From: Apilactobacillus quenuiae | Lineage (GTDB): Bacteria; Bacillota; Bacilli; Lactobacillales; Lactobacillaceae | NCBI RefSeq assembly: GCF_002994005.1 | Contig: NZ_POSN01000004.1 | Location: 154,839-218,838 of the forward strand | Reading direction: 5' to 3' | DNA length: 64,000 nucleotides | Shown here: piece by piece, positions 27,893-38,114 of the stretch | Numbering within the stretch: the stretch's first letter is position 1 | Layout of the letters: each line of letters opens with the position of its first letter | Made by a program: the position numbers and the translations under genes | Notes under the pieces: model-generated | The model's database searches: none | Seen by the model: the letters and a program-made list of their open reading frames with translations, nothing else | What the model was told of the DNA's origin: nothing

Positions 27893-28696
27893 ATGAAAAT
27901 TTTGTTTCTTGGTGATGTTGTTGGAAATATTGGAATGAAAATGATAAAACAATATCTGCCAATCCTAAAGAGAGATTATAAACCACAATTAACAGTTGTT
28001 AATGGGGAAAATGCGACTTCCTTTGGTCGTGGAATTAATCGAAAAGTTTATAAAGAAATTATGGATGCTGGAGCTGATGTAATTACTCTAGGTAATCATG
28101 CATGGAATAATGAAGAAATATTTGATTTTATAGATAAAACTAAGAAATTAGTTCGTCCTTTGAATTTTCCAGGAAATGATGTTCCAGGTAATGGTTATAC
28201 CATTGTCAATATAAATGGTAGAAAAGTTGCTGTTATTAATTTGCAAGGTCGAATTTTTATGGATCCAATTGACGATCCATTTAGAATGATTGATGAATTA
28301 ATAAATAAATTAAAATCACAGGTAGATAATATTTTTATTGATTTTCATGCTGAAACAACTAGTGAGAAGCAAGTTATGTCTATGTATTTGGATGGAAGGA
28401 TTAGTGCAATTGTAGGAACTCATACCCATGTTCAGACTAATGATAATCGTATTTTAAAGAATGGAACTGCTTTTATGACTGATGCAGGAATGTGTGGCCC
28501 TACTGACGGCGTTTTAGGTATGAAATATGAAAATATTATTCATCGCTTTTTAACCCAACGCCCGACTAGATTTGAAGTAGAAGAAAGTGGTGGCGGGATT
28601 GTTTCTGGTTGCATTATTGATATGGAAAATAATAGTATGAAAGCTAAATCTATAAATAAAATATTAATTAGTCCAGATCATCCTTATCAAGGATAA
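27893..28696 (+). CDS. ymdB: YmdB family metallophosphoesterase (TIGR00282)
   Basis: A 267-residue calcineurin-like phosphodiesterase. Metal ligands characteristic of YmdB are intact: D8 (FLGDVVG), E and N in VVNGENATSFGRG, N and H in LGNHAWN, and the His residues in DFHAETTSEKQ and GTHTHVQT. In Bacillus subtilis it hydrolyses 2',3'-cyclic AMP and affects biofilm formation and RNase Y-related mRNA levels, so the position right after rny is meaningful. I start at the ATG at 27893, after TTGAGG; the TTG twelve bases upstream is part of that site. Confidence 0.93.
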   Translation: MKILFLGDVVGNIGMKMIKQYLPILKRDYKPQLTVVNGENATSFGRGINRKVYKEIMDAGADVITLGNHAWNNEEIFDFIDKTKKLVRPLNFPGNDVPGNGYTIVNINGRKVAVINLQGRIFMDPIDDPFRMIDELINKLKSQVDNIFIDFHAETTSEKQVMSMYLDGRISAIVGTHTHVQTNDNRILKNGTAFMTDAGMCGPTDGVLGMKYENIIHRFLTQRPTRFEVEESGGGIVSGCIIDMENNSMKAKSINKILISPDHPYQG

Positions 28697-28720
28697 GATT
28701 TTTAGTAAGGTAGGTATCTA

Positions 28721-31336
28721 ATGGTAAAATCAGCTAAATTAACCCCAATGATGGAACAATATCAAAAAGTTAAAGATCAATATAAAGATGCTTTTTTATT
28801 TTATCGTTTAGGTGACTTTTATGAAATGTTTGATGATGATGCTATAAAAGGTGCACAAATATTGGAATTAACTTTAACTGCTAGAAATAAAAATTCTAGT
28901 AATCCAATACCAATGTGTGGAATTCCGCATAAAGCAGTTGAATCCTACATTAACACTTTGGTAGATAAAGGTTATAAAGTAGCCATTTGTGAACAAATGG
29001 AAGATCCTAGGTCTGCAAAAGGAATGGTTAAACGTGCAGTTACACAATTATTAACACCTGGAACAAGGACTGAAACGGGTGCTGCAAATGCAAAAAATAA
29101 TAACTATTTAACGGCTTTAGAATATGATAAAAATAGTGAAAAATATGGTTTTGCTTATGCTGAATTATCTACAGGTGAACTAAAAACTAGTGTTTTAAGT
29201 AATATTGATACTTTAATTAATGAAATTATGAATTTACAAACTAAAGAAATTATTGTTGGTGATAATGTATCAAAAGATGATATTAATACCTTTAAAAAAT
29301 TAGGTGTTTTAGTTTCGCATCAATCTGATATTGATGTTAACGATAGTATGAGTGACTTAACTAATAATTTGCTTAATACTTTAGAAAAAAAGACAACTGA
29401 ACTTTTGATTACTTATGTTATCAAGACTCAAAAGCGTAGTTTATCTCATATGAAAGCCGCAGATTCGTATCGCCCTGCAGAGTTTTTAAAATTAGATCAT
29501 AATTCACAATATAATTTAGAATTAACCAAGAATATTCGTACTAATAAAAAGTCTGGAAGCTTATTGTGGTTATTGGATGAAACCAAAACTGCAATGGGCG
29601 GTCGTAAACTTAAAACATGGCTGGATCGTCCATTAATAGTTAAAAATCAAATTATTAAACGTCAAAATGCGGTTCAAGAGCTACTGGATCATTATTATGA
29701 ACGTAATGAAATTAGTGATATTTTGGTTAAAGTTTATGATTTAGAAAGACTAGCCGGTAAGGTTTCTTTTGGATCTGTTAATGGCCGTGATTTGATTCAA
29801 TTGCGATCTTCTTTGGAACAAATACCTAAGCTGAGGTATGAAATAACATCAATTGATTCTGATTCTTTTAATAATATTTATGATTTATTGGATCCAGTTG
29901 ATGATGTTGCTCAAATGATTCATGAATCTATTACTGAAGAACCACCAATTTCAGTTACTGATGGTGATTTGATTAAAGATGGATATAATAAAACTTTAGA
30001 TGATTATCGTGATGCGATGAATAACGGTAAAAAATGGATTGCTGAGTTGGAGAATAAAGAACGTAAGACAACTGGCATTAACAATCTTAAAATTGGATAT
30101 AATCATGTTTTTGGCTACTATATTGAAGTTTCTAAAGCTAATTTAAATAAGTTACCGGAAGATCGTTACGAGCGAAAACAAACATTAACTAACGCTGAAA
30201 GATTTTCCACTCCAGAATTAAAAGAAAAAGAAAAACTAATTATTGAAGCACAAGAGAAATCCAAAACCTTAGAATATGACATATTTAGCAAAGTACGTGA
30301 AAATGTAAAAAAATCAATTAAAAGGTTACAAAAATTAGCAAATGCAGTTTCGACAATTGATGTTTTACAAAGTTTTGCAGTCATATCCGAGAATTATCGT
30401 TTAGTTAAACCATCTTTGAATGATAATCATGATTTAGAAATTGTCGATGGTCGTCACCCAGTAGTTGAAAAAGTGATGGGGCACCAATCTTACGTTCCTA
30501 ATAATGTTAAGATGAATCCTGATACGAACGTATTGCTAATTACTGGTCCCAATATGTCTGGTAAAAGTACTTATATGCGTCAACTAGCATTAGCAGTCAT
30601 TATGACTCAGATTGGATGCTTTGTGGCTGCTAAATCAGCTCAAATGCCAGTTTTTGATCAAATATTTACTAGAATTGGTGCTGCTGACGATTTAATTTCT
30701 GGTGAAAGTACATTTATGGTTGAAATGAAAGAATCAAATGAAGCCATTCAAAATGCCACAGATAATAGTTTAATATTATTTGATGAAATTGGTCGTGGAA
30801 CTGCTACTTATGATGGGATGGCATTAGCCCAATCAATCATTGAATATGTTCACAATAATATTCATGCTAAAACTTTGTTTTCCACTCATTATCATGAGTT
30901 AACTGATTTAGAAAATACTTTACAGCATTTAACTAATGTTCATGTTGGGGCTATTGAGAAAAATGGTGAACTTGTATTTTTGCATAAGGTTAAACAAGGA
31001 GCTGCTGATAAGTCTTATGGTATTCATGTTGCCAAACTAGCAGGTTTGCCTGATAATTTATTATCACGTGCAGATAATATCTTAGAGCAACTTGAGAATG
31101 ATAAAAATGATGATAAGGTTATGAATATTGAAGCCTCACCAATTTCCGAAGATAATATTAAAAATGATGAAGAGCAACAATTATCATTGTTCAATGATAA
31201 TAGTGCGAAGAATAAGAAATACAACACTTCAAATGTTAAAATTATTAATGACATTAAGAACATGGATTTAATGTCCAAAACACCAATGGAAATTATGAAT
31301 GCTGTTTATAAATGGAAACAAAAAATTGAAAAATAA
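28721..31336 (+). CDS. mutS: DNA mismatch repair protein MutS
   Basis: An 871-residue mismatch recognition ATPase. The N-terminal mismatch-binding motif Phe-x-Glu is in [11 protein letters not shown]; the ABC-type ATPase has Walker A GPNMSGKS (609-616), Walker [12 protein letters not shown] and the STHYHEL switch. The C-terminal 60 residues carry the linker to the dimerisation helix. The ATG follows AAGGTAGG. The stop codon is directly coupled to mutL, so mismatch repair is apparently complete in this organism. Confidence 0.98.
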   Translation: MVKSAKLTPMMEQYQKVKDQYKDAFLFYRLGDFYEMFDDDAIKGAQILELTLTARNKNSSNPIPMCGIPHKAVESYINTLVDKGYKVAICEQMEDPRSAKGMVKRAVTQLLTPGTRTETGAANAKNNNYLTALEYDKNSEKYGFAYAELSTGELKTSVLSNIDTLINEIMNLQTKEIIVGDNVSKDDINTFKKLGVLVSHQSDIDVNDSMSDLTNNLLNTLEKKTTELLITYVIKTQKRSLSHMKAADSYRPAEFLKLDHNSQYNLELTKNIRTNKKSGSLLWLLDETKTAMGGRKLKTWLDRPLIVKNQIIKRQNAVQELLDHYYERNEISDILVKVYDLERLAGKVSFGSVNGRDLIQLRSSLEQIPKLRYEITSIDSDSFNNIYDLLDPVDDVAQMIHESITEEPPISVTDGDLIKDGYNKTLDDYRDAMNNGKKWIAELENKERKTTGINNLKIGYNHVFGYYIEVSKANLNKLPEDRYERKQTLTNAERFSTPELKEKEKLIIEAQEKSKTLEYDIFSKVRENVKKSIKRLQKLANAVSTIDVLQSFAVISENYRLVKPSLNDNHDLEIVDGRHPVVEKVMGHQSYVPNNVKMNPDTNVLLITGPNMSGKSTYMRQLALAVIMTQIGCFVAAKSAQMPVFDQIFTRIGAADDLISGESTFMVEMKESNEAIQNATDNSLILFDEIGRGTATYDGMALAQSIIEYVHNNIHAKTLFSTHYHELTDLENTLQHLTNVHVGAIEKNGELVFLHKVKQGAADKSYGIHVAKLAGLPDNLLSRADNILEQLENDKNDDKVMNIEASPISEDNIKNDEEQQLSLFNDNSAKNKKYNTSNVKIINDIKNMDLMSKTPMEIMNAVYKWKQKIEK

Positions 31337-31353
31337 TGAATGGAGGGGATTAT

Positions 31354-33294
31354 TTGTCAAAAATTCATGAATTAACACCGATATTAGCGGATCAGATTGC
31401 TGCTGGTGAAGTTGTCGAAAGACCTGCTTCAGTAATTAAAGAATTAGTAGAAAATTCTATCGATGCCAAAAGTACGCAGATTGATATCAATGTTGAAGAT
31501 TCTGGATTAAAAAGCATGCAAGTGGTTGATGATGGTATAGGAATTGAAAGTGATGATATTAAATTGGCTTTTAAACGTCATGCTACTAGCAAGATTAATA
31601 ATCCTCAGGATTTATTTAAAGTCCATTCATTAGGATTTCGAGGTGAAGCATTGCCTTCTATTGCATCTGTTTCTGATGTTCAATTAAAAACTTCTACTGG
31701 AGATGAAGGGACTAAAATTCATATTAGAGGAAGTAAGATTGAATCCATTATGCCTTCTGAATCCAGAAGGGGGACATCAATTACAGTTAGTGATCTATTT
31801 TATAATACACCAGCAAGATTGAAATATATGAAATCATTGCAAACTGAGTTAGCTAAGATTACTAATATTGTTGATAGATTAGCAATTGGTCATCCTGATA
31901 TTGCTTTTTCGCTTGTTCATAATAATCGAGAATTAATTCGTACTTCTGGTCGTAACAATCTCCAACAAGTGATTGGAGATATTTATGGTGCTAGAAATTT
32001 AAAACGGATTATTAAAATTGATAATCAAGATGATGATTTTAAGATTAATGGCTATATTAGTTTGCCAGAATTAACCAGGGCATCTAGAAATTACGTTACT
32101 ATTATTTTAAATGGTCGTTATGTAAAAAATTATAATATTTTTAAAGCTCTAACTGATGGATATGGTTCTAAACTAATGGTTGGACGCTATCCTATTGTTA
32201 CTTTAAATATCAATTTAGATCCTACTTTAATTGATGTTAATGTTCATCCAACTAAACAAACAGTTCGTATTAGTAAGGAAGAACAATTATGTAATTTGAT
32301 TTCTAAAACTGTTTATGATGCCATTTTTCCAAAAAACTTGATTCCTGATGTGATGAATCGAGATCGAGCGGTTAAGCCTCATTATGAAACTAGTCAAATG
32401 CAAATGGATCTAAATAAAGCATCAACTCACTATTCTACAAATAATATTGAAAAGTTAAAAGATAGCAATACACCATCCGATTTAGATAATATAATTGATA
32501 ATTCAGTTAAATCAGATGTTGAATCTAGTGACGTTGAAAATTCGATCATTGTCAAAAATAGGTCTGATTTAAGTAATCCTTCAGTAAAAAAGTTTGCAGA
32601 AAAATATGATAATGAATCTGATATTTTACCATTTGATAAAAACAAAGAGCAGTTAATGTCAGATGATGATAATCCTACTGATGAAAAAGAAGGCCGTTTT
32701 CCTAATCTACGTTATATTGGGCAATTACATGGAACTTATTTGATTACTGAGTCAGATAATGGAATGTATATATTAGATCAACATGCTGCCCAAGAAAGAA
32801 TTAATTATGAAAAGTTTAGGACTGAAATTGGGGATGTTTCAGATGATCAACAAAATTTGTTAGTTCCAATAGTTCTTGATTATCCAGCACCAGATGCAAT
32901 TATTATTAAACAAAAGATTGATGTTTTGCATAGTGTTGGGATTAACATTGAGATTTTTGGTAAAAATAGCTTTGTAGTTAAACAACATCCAACTTGGATT
33001 AAGGGTTCTGACGAAGAAGAAACAATTCGATCAATGATTGATTGGGTTATTGCAAATAAAAAGATATCAATTGCAGCTTTTCGTGCTAAAACTGCAATTA
33101 TGATGAGTTGCAAACGTGCAATAAAAGCTAATCATCATCTAGATCGAAAACAAGCAATTAATTTAATTGATAATCTATCAAGGGTTAATAATCCATTTAA
33201 TTGTCCGCATGGGAGACCAGTATTAGTTTCATTTTCTAATGCTGATATGGAGAGAATGTTTAAACGCATTCAAGATCCACATAAAAGTGAATAA
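31354..33294 (+). CDS. mutL: DNA mismatch repair protein MutL (endonuclease type)
   Basis: A 646-residue GHKL ATPase. ATP-binding motifs are ELVENSIDA, VVDDGIGI and HSLGFRGEALPSI near the N-terminus. A long acidic, low-complexity linker follows (about residues 345-450). The C-terminal domain has the complete endonuclease motif DQHA-x2-E-x4-E (D475 to E486), plus SCKRAIKANH and CPHGRP, so it should nick DNA itself, as in bacteria without MutH. The start is TTG at 31354 with GGAGGGGA nine bases upstream; the ATG overlapping the mutS stop lies before that site. Confidence 0.97.
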   Translation: MSKIHELTPILADQIAAGEVVERPASVIKELVENSIDAKSTQIDINVEDSGLKSMQVVDDGIGIESDDIKLAFKRHATSKINNPQDLFKVHSLGFRGEALPSIASVSDVQLKTSTGDEGTKIHIRGSKIESIMPSESRRGTSITVSDLFYNTPARLKYMKSLQTELAKITNIVDRLAIGHPDIAFSLVHNNRELIRTSGRNNLQQVIGDIYGARNLKRIIKIDNQDDDFKINGYISLPELTRASRNYVTIILNGRYVKNYNIFKALTDGYGSKLMVGRYPIVTLNINLDPTLIDVNVHPTKQTVRISKEEQLCNLISKTVYDAIFPKNLIPDVMNRDRAVKPHYETSQMQMDLNKASTHYSTNNIEKLKDSNTPSDLDNIIDNSVKSDVESSDVENSIIVKNRSDLSNPSVKKFAEKYDNESDILPFDKNKEQLMSDDDNPTDEKEGRFPNLRYIGQLHGTYLITESDNGMYILDQHAAQERINYEKFRTEIGDVSDDQQNLLVPIVLDYPAPDAIIIKQKIDVLHSVGINIEIFGKNSFVVKQHPTWIKGSDEEETIRSMIDWVIANKKISIAAFRAKTAIMMSCKRAIKANHHLDRKQAINLIDNLSRVNNPFNCPHGRPVLVSFSNADMERMFKRIQDPHKSE

Positions 33295-33317
33295 TTATTT
33301 AAAAGGATGTAAAAAAT

Positions 33318-33932
33318 ATGTATGAATATTTAAAAGGAATTATAGCTGATGTAAAACCTGGATACGTTGTCGTTGATGTTTCAGGAGTAGGATACTTAGT
33401 TCACACTTCTGATCCTTATCGTTTTTCTACTGATGAAAATAAAATCGTTAAAATTTTCATTTATCAAGCAGTAAGTGATTCAGCACAAACGCTATATGGT
33501 TTTTACACTAGAGAAGAAAAGAGTATTTTTGAAAAATTACTAAGCGTTTCTGGTATTGGACCTAAGAATGCATTAGCAATTTTGGCTGGAAATGATCCTA
33601 AATCTTTAGTCAAAGCAATCAATGAAGAAAATGTTACTTATTTAACTAAGTTTCCTGGTGTTGGTAAGAAAACAGCTAAACAAATTATTCTAGACTTAAA
33701 AGGTAAAATTGATGATATTGCACCATCGTTATTTGATAATGTTGATGAAATAAAATCAAATAATCTTAACGAATCTGATAGTAAAGAATTAAGCGATGCA
33801 TTACAAGCCTTGGAAGCTTTAGGATACACACATCGTGATGTAGAAAAGATTAAGAAACAATTATCTAAAACAGCGCCAATGACTACTGATGAATATCTAA
33901 GTAATGGCCTTAAATTATTAACCCAATACTAA
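33318..33932 (+). CDS. ruvA: Holliday junction branch migration protein RuvA
   Basis: A 204-residue junction-binding protein: N-terminal OB fold ([28 protein letters not shown]), central helix-hairpin-helix pair ([16 protein letters not shown] and [23 protein letters not shown]) and C-terminal RuvB-contacting domain ([18 protein letters not shown]). The ATG follows AAAAGGATG. It forms a tight operon with ruvB, 16 bases downstream. Confidence 0.98.
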   Translation: MYEYLKGIIADVKPGYVVVDVSGVGYLVHTSDPYRFSTDENKIVKIFIYQAVSDSAQTLYGFYTREEKSIFEKLLSVSGIGPKNALAILAGNDPKSLVKAINEENVTYLTKFPGVGKKTAKQIILDLKGKIDDIAPSLFDNVDEIKSNNLNESDSKELSDALQALEALGYTHRDVEKIKKQLSKTAPMTTDEYLSNGLKLLTQY

Positions 33933-33948
33933 AAGGAGGAATCTTAAT

Positions 33949-34956
33949 ATGGACGATAATCGAATTGTTTCTGGTGACAGTGCTAGTGATAATGAGGAAT
34001 CAGTTGAAAAATCTCTTCGCCCACAACATTTATCCGAATATATTGGTCAAGATGATTTAAAATCAGAACTATCGGTTTATATTAAAGCGGCTAAACAAAG
34101 AGAAGAATCATTAGATCATGTTTTGCTTTATGGTCCACCTGGATTAGGTAAAACGACGTTAGCAATGATCATTGCTAACGAAATGGATGTGGGCATTAAA
34201 ACGACCAGTGGTCCTGCGATTGAAAAATCAGGTGATTTGGTAGCTTTACTTAACGAATTACAGCCAGGTGATATTTTATTTATTGATGAAATTCATCGCT
34301 TACCTAAAATGGTTGAAGAAATGTTATATTCTGCAATGGAAGACTTTTATGTTGATATTGTGGTTGGACAAGGACCAACAGCGCATCCAGTTCATTTTCC
34401 TTTGCCACCATTTACTTTAGTTGGTGCCACAACTAGAGCTGGAATTCTTTCGGCACCATTTCGTGATCGATTTGGTATAGTTGAACATATGAAATATTAT
34501 GAAACTAAAGATTTAGAAGAAATTGTAAAACGTTCAGCTGATATTTTTAATGCTGAAATTGTTACCAAAGGAGCACATGAAATTGCTCGTCGCTCTAGAG
34601 GAACTCCTAGAATAGCTAATCGCTTATTAAAAAGAGTACGTGATTTTGCACAAGTATCTGATAAAGAAAACATCGATGCTGAAATTGTTGACCATTCCTT
34701 GAATATGTTAGGTGTTGATGATGAAGGACTAGATAACACTGATATTAAATTATTAAAAACAATGATTGTATATTATAATGGTGGGCCAGTGGGTTTAAAT
34801 ACATTGGCTGCTAATATTGGTGAAGAGACTGATACAATTGCTGAAATGTATGAACCATATTTGTTGCAGATTGGCTATTTAAAAAGGACAGCTCGTGGAA
34901 GAATGGTTACTGAAACTGCATATAAACATCTAGATTATCCAATTAATAATAATTAA
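33949..34956 (+). CDS. ruvB: Holliday junction branch migration helicase RuvB
   Basis: A 335-residue AAA+ motor. Walker A GPPGLGKT (62-69), Walker [12 protein letters not shown], sensor LVGATTRAG and the arginine-finger block [16 protein letters not shown] are intact; the C-terminal winged helix ends with [13 protein letters not shown]. The ATG follows AAAAGGAGG. In many Bacilli queA and tgt follow; here a 78-base spacer leads to yajC instead. Confidence 0.98.
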   Translation: MDDNRIVSGDSASDNEESVEKSLRPQHLSEYIGQDDLKSELSVYIKAAKQREESLDHVLLYGPPGLGKTTLAMIIANEMDVGIKTTSGPAIEKSGDLVALLNELQPGDILFIDEIHRLPKMVEEMLYSAMEDFYVDIVVGQGPTAHPVHFPLPPFTLVGATTRAGILSAPFRDRFGIVEHMKYYETKDLEEIVKRSADIFNAEIVTKGAHEIARRSRGTPRIANRLLKRVRDFAQVSDKENIDAEIVDHSLNMLGVDDEGLDNTDIKLLKTMIVYYNGGPVGLNTLAANIGEETDTIAEMYEPYLLQIGYLKRTARGRMVTETAYKHLDYPINNN

Positions 34957-35034
34957 TTTATGGTAGACTATTATTAGTAGTTCTGATAACCTATTATATA
35001 GATATGTTATGAGTTGAAAGAGTAGGTGAAAATA

Positions 35035-35370
35035 ATGGGTAATTTCGCAGGATTTGCAATTATGATCGTCCTTTTTGCTGTTATGTATTTCTTGATTATT
35101 AGACCACAAAAGAAACAACAACAAAAACATGCCGAAACTTTAAAGCAACTACAAAAGGGTGATCACGTTGTTACAATTGGTCGCCTTCATGGTGTAGTTG
35201 ATGATATCGATACTGAAAATAAGACTATTACATTAGATTGTGACGGGATTTATTTAGTATTTGATATGAACGCAGTTGCTAAGGTAACTGAACGTGTTGG
35301 TGAAGCAACTTCAAATGATGATAAAAGTTCAGAAAATGAAACTGAAGAAAAATCAGAAAAAGAAGACTAG
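35035..35370 (+). CDS. yajC: Preprotein translocase subunit YajC
   Basis: A 111-residue single-span membrane protein: hydrophobic helix (residues about 5-21) followed by the family block YFLIIRPQKKQQQKHAETLKQLQKGDHVVTIGRLHG and an acidic tail. It is an accessory of the SecYEG/SecDF translocase. The ATG at 35035 follows GTAGGTG; a GTG three codons upstream is inside that site. A hairpin terminator follows. Confidence 0.94.
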   Translation: MGNFAGFAIMIVLFAVMYFLIIRPQKKQQQKHAETLKQLQKGDHVVTIGRLHGVVDDIDTENKTITLDCDGIYLVFDMNAVAKVTERVGEATSNDDKSSENETEEKSEKED

Positions 35371-35371
35371 T

Positions 35372-35411
35372 TAAAAAAGCGATTTTCAATACAATGAAAG
35401 TTGCTTTTTTT
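35372..35411 (+). terminator. Terminator after yajC
   Basis: A 16-bp stem with wobble pairs (AAAAAAGCGATTTTCA and TGAAAGTTGCTTTTTT) around a short loop, ending in a T-run. Confidence 0.8.
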
Positions 35412-35446
35412 ATTTCTAATAATTTTATTTAAACGTTATAGGCGTG

Positions 35447-35455
35447 TGATATAAT
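35447..35455 (+). promoter_or_regulatory. Extended -10 promoter of nrnA-helicase operon (candidate)
   Basis: TGATATAAT, a perfect extended -10, 51 bases before nrnA; the -35 region is weak. Confidence 0.5.
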
Positions 35456-35505
35456 TGTTAGATATATTAAGATAAGAAATAGATTGAAGGTCATTAATTA
35501 TAATT

Positions 35506-36486
35506 ATGCAAAATATTTTAAACACGTTTAATTTATCAACTGAAAAGAAAATTATTAAAGCCATTTGTGATTTTGATACGATTATCATTCATCGTCATCA
35601 ACGACCAGACCCAGATGCTTATGGATCTCAAATGGGCTTAGCAAATATTATTAAAACATCTTTTCCCAATAAAAATGTTTACTGTGTAGGTAAACAATAT
35701 CATGGGTTTGATTGGTTGGGTAAAACCGATAATATTGATGATGATGTTTACAAAAATGCATTGGTAATTGTTTGTGATACTGCTAATCAGCCTCGTGTTG
35801 ATGATTCTCGTTATACTAAAGGTAAAATGATGATTAAGATTGACCATCATCCTAATGATGATCAATTTGGAGATATTATGTGGGTTAAACCAGAAGCATC
35901 AAGTACATCTGAACTTATTTATGATTTATATAATGCTTCTAAAAAACTAAAAATTAATGATGAGGCTGGTAGACTTTTGTATGCAGGAATTGTTGGAGAT
36001 ACTGGTCGATTTAAATATCCATCAACATCTGCAAATACTTTTAGAGTTGCTTCCGAATTAGCTAAATTAAATTTTTCTACTACTGAAGTTAATAACATTG
36101 AGTCTGAAATTGATGTTCCATTAGCACGTTTATCAGCTTATGTATATGAACATCTAAATATTAAAGAAAGCGGAGCAGCTTATCTAGTTTTAAGTGATAA
36201 AGTTCTAGAACCATTTAATTTAGGTGATGAAAGTACTTCTGCTGTTGTTCCATTGCCAGGGAATATTAAACAGGTTAGTTCATGGGCTATTTTTGTTCAA
36301 CAAAAAGATGGTAGCTATCGCATTAGACTACGTTCTAAGGGACCATCAATTAATGAACTAGCTAAGAAATTTGGCGGCGGTGGTCATCCACTAGCAAGTG
36401 GTGCAGTTGCTAATGATGATGAAGAAATTAAGCAAGTCATTGAACAATTAGATACACTAGTTGCTGATTATAAAGGAGATAAATAA
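35506..36486 (+). CDS. nrnA: DHH-family bifunctional oligoribonuclease / pAp phosphatase (NrnA type)
   Basis: A 326-residue DHH/DHHA1 phosphoesterase. Motif I is HRHQRPDPDAYGS, motif III is DHHP (from D113), and the DHHA1 domain ends with the substrate-binding GGGGHPLASG. NrnA degrades very short RNAs and 3',5'-bisphosphate nucleotides. Its length fits. The ATG at 35506 has GAAGG about 15 bases upstream, a rather long spacing. Its stop overlaps the start of the helicase gene by one base, suggesting translational coupling of two RNA-metabolism proteins. Confidence 0.93.
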   Translation: MQNILNTFNLSTEKKIIKAICDFDTIIIHRHQRPDPDAYGSQMGLANIIKTSFPNKNVYCVGKQYHGFDWLGKTDNIDDDVYKNALVIVCDTANQPRVDDSRYTKGKMMIKIDHHPNDDQFGDIMWVKPEASSTSELIYDLYNASKKLKINDEAGRLLYAGIVGDTGRFKYPSTSANTFRVASELAKLNFSTTEVNNIESEIDVPLARLSAYVYEHLNIKESGAAYLVLSDKVLEPFNLGDESTSAVVPLPGNIKQVSSWAIFVQQKDGSYRIRLRSKGPSINELAKKFGGGGHPLASGAVANDDEEIKQVIEQLDTLVADYKGDK

Positions 36487-37847
36487 TGACAACTACTTTT
36501 AAGCAATATAATTTTAAACCGTTCATTATGAATGCTTTAGATGAATTAAAATTTAAAGAACCAACAAAAATACAAGAAAATATAATTCCCGAAATTATGA
36601 AAGGGAGAAGTGTAGTTGGTCAATCTGCTACTGGTAGTGGTAAGACCCATGCCTTTTTATTACCTATTTTTGAAAAAGTTAATCCTGATGAAAACAGTGT
36701 TCAAGCAGTAATTACTACGCCAAGTCGTGAATTGGCTTATCAAATTTATGAAAATGCTAAGCAATTAGCTAAACATGGTGATAAAGTAATTCACTTAGCC
36801 AATTATGTTGGTGGTACTGATAAAAAACGTCAAATTGAAAAATTAAAAAATGAACAACCACAAATTGTAATTGGTACTCCTGGAAGAGTTGCTGATTTAA
36901 TTAAAGGTCAACATTTAGATGTTCATACTGCTAAAAAATTAGTAATTGATGAAGCTGATATGACAATGGATTTAGGCTTTTTAAATGAAGTTGATACTAT
37001 TGCTGCTAGTTTTGGTAAAGATGTTCAAATGATGGTATTTTCAGCCACAATTCCACAAAAATTACGTACATTTTTGAAGAAATACATGACCAATCCATAT
37101 ATTGAAAATATTCCCAATGCTTCTGTAATCAATCCTAATATTGATAATTTATTGATATCAACCAAGGGTGAAAATCGCAATGATTTAATTTACAAGCTAA
37201 TTACTATGGGTGAACCATACTTAGTATTGATTTTTGCTAATACTAAGAAAAGAGTTGAAGAACTGTATGAATACTTACGTAATCAGGGACTAAAAGTTGG
37301 AATGGTCTCTGGTGCTCTAACACCTCGCGAACGAAAACGTATGATGAAACAAATTCAAAATCTTGATTTCCAATTTGTAGTGGCTACGGATTTAGCTGCT
37401 CGTGGTATTGATATTGAAGGGGTATCTGATGTTATCAATGATGATATTCCAGAAGACTTAGAATACTTTATTCATCGTGTTGGTAGAACAGGTAGAAATA
37501 ACATGTCTGGAACTGCTATTACTTTGTATGATCCGGATGAAGAAGATGAAATTGATGCCTTAGAAAAAATGGGTATCTCATTTAAACCCAAGGCTATCAA
37601 AGGCGGTCGTATTGTAGATACTTATGATCGTAATCGTCGTAAAGCTCATCGTCGTGGCCATGATAAGCTTCAACCTAATATGATTGGTATGATTAAGAAG
37701 AAAAAACGTAATATTAAACCTGGTTATAAACGCAAAATTAAAAATGAATTAAGACGTAATGATGAAATTAATCGTCGAGTCGAACAACGAGAAGAAGGAC
37801 GTCGTAAGCGTAAATCCAGAAAGAATAGTTCTCAACGCTATAGATAA
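36486..37847 (+). CDS. DEAD-box RNA helicase (CshB-like)
   Basis: A 453-residue helicase with both RecA-like domains: Q-motif region FKPFIMNALDELKFKEPTKIQ, Walker A ATGSGKT (48-54), TPGR, DEAD (155-158), SAT, and motif VI HRVGRTGR. The C-terminal tail of about 70 residues is very basic (RRKAHRRGHDK ... RRKRKSRKN), a likely RNA-binding extension. In Bacilli this clade (CshB) unwinds structured mRNA, especially in the cold, and aids ribosome assembly. It starts inside the nrnA stop codon. Confidence 0.92.
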   Translation: MTTTFKQYNFKPFIMNALDELKFKEPTKIQENIIPEIMKGRSVVGQSATGSGKTHAFLLPIFEKVNPDENSVQAVITTPSRELAYQIYENAKQLAKHGDKVIHLANYVGGTDKKRQIEKLKNEQPQIVIGTPGRVADLIKGQHLDVHTAKKLVIDEADMTMDLGFLNEVDTIAASFGKDVQMMVFSATIPQKLRTFLKKYMTNPYIENIPNASVINPNIDNLLISTKGENRNDLIYKLITMGEPYLVLIFANTKKRVEELYEYLRNQGLKVGMVSGALTPRERKRMMKQIQNLDFQFVVATDLAARGIDIEGVSDVINDDIPEDLEYFIHRVGRTGRNNMSGTAITLYDPDEEDEIDALEKMGISFKPKAIKGGRIVDTYDRNRRKAHRRGHDKLQPNMIGMIKKKKRNIKPGYKRKIKNELRRNDEINRRVEQREEGRRKRKSRKNSSQRYR

Positions 37848-37850
37848 TTA

Positions 37851-37879
37851 TTGACACCATTTTTAACAAATTCTATAAT
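37851..37879 (+). promoter_or_regulatory. Promoter of the alaS T-box leader
   Basis: TTGACA (37851-37856), 17-base spacer, TATAAT (37874-37879): both consensus boxes are perfect. This is among the strongest-looking promoters in the window. Confidence 0.88.
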
Positions 37880-37885
37880 CATATA

Positions 37886-38093
37886 TGAGAGTAACAAAGA
37901 GAATATATTTATATTAAATAACTGTTTAAGAGACATCTTGGTTGGTGCAAAAGATGAGTTTTTGGTATAAATGCTGTCTTTTTATGATGAATTAAATCGC
38001 TACTCGGCGTTATTGAGAATAAAGAGGTAAACGAAAACATCGTTGCAAGTAAAGTGGTACCGCGTGTAAGCGTCTTTACTGCAACGGTGTTTT
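37886..38093 (+). promoter_or_regulatory. T-box riboswitch controlling alaS
   Basis: The T-box AAGTGGTACCGCG is at 38052-38064, with T at the variable position, fitting tRNA-Ala (A73). Stem I is clear: AGAGA bulge, CATCTT/AAGATG apical stem with GGTTGGTG loop, then an ATTTATA/TATAAAT helix followed directly by GCT (37973-37975), an alanine codon in the specifier position. The terminator arms CGTTGCAAGTAAAG (38041-38054) and CTTTACTGCAACG (38074-38086) enclose the T-box in the loop, so the two structures exclude each other. Confidence 0.93.
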
Positions 38094-38114
38094 TGTGCTT
38101 TTTGGAGGAAAATT

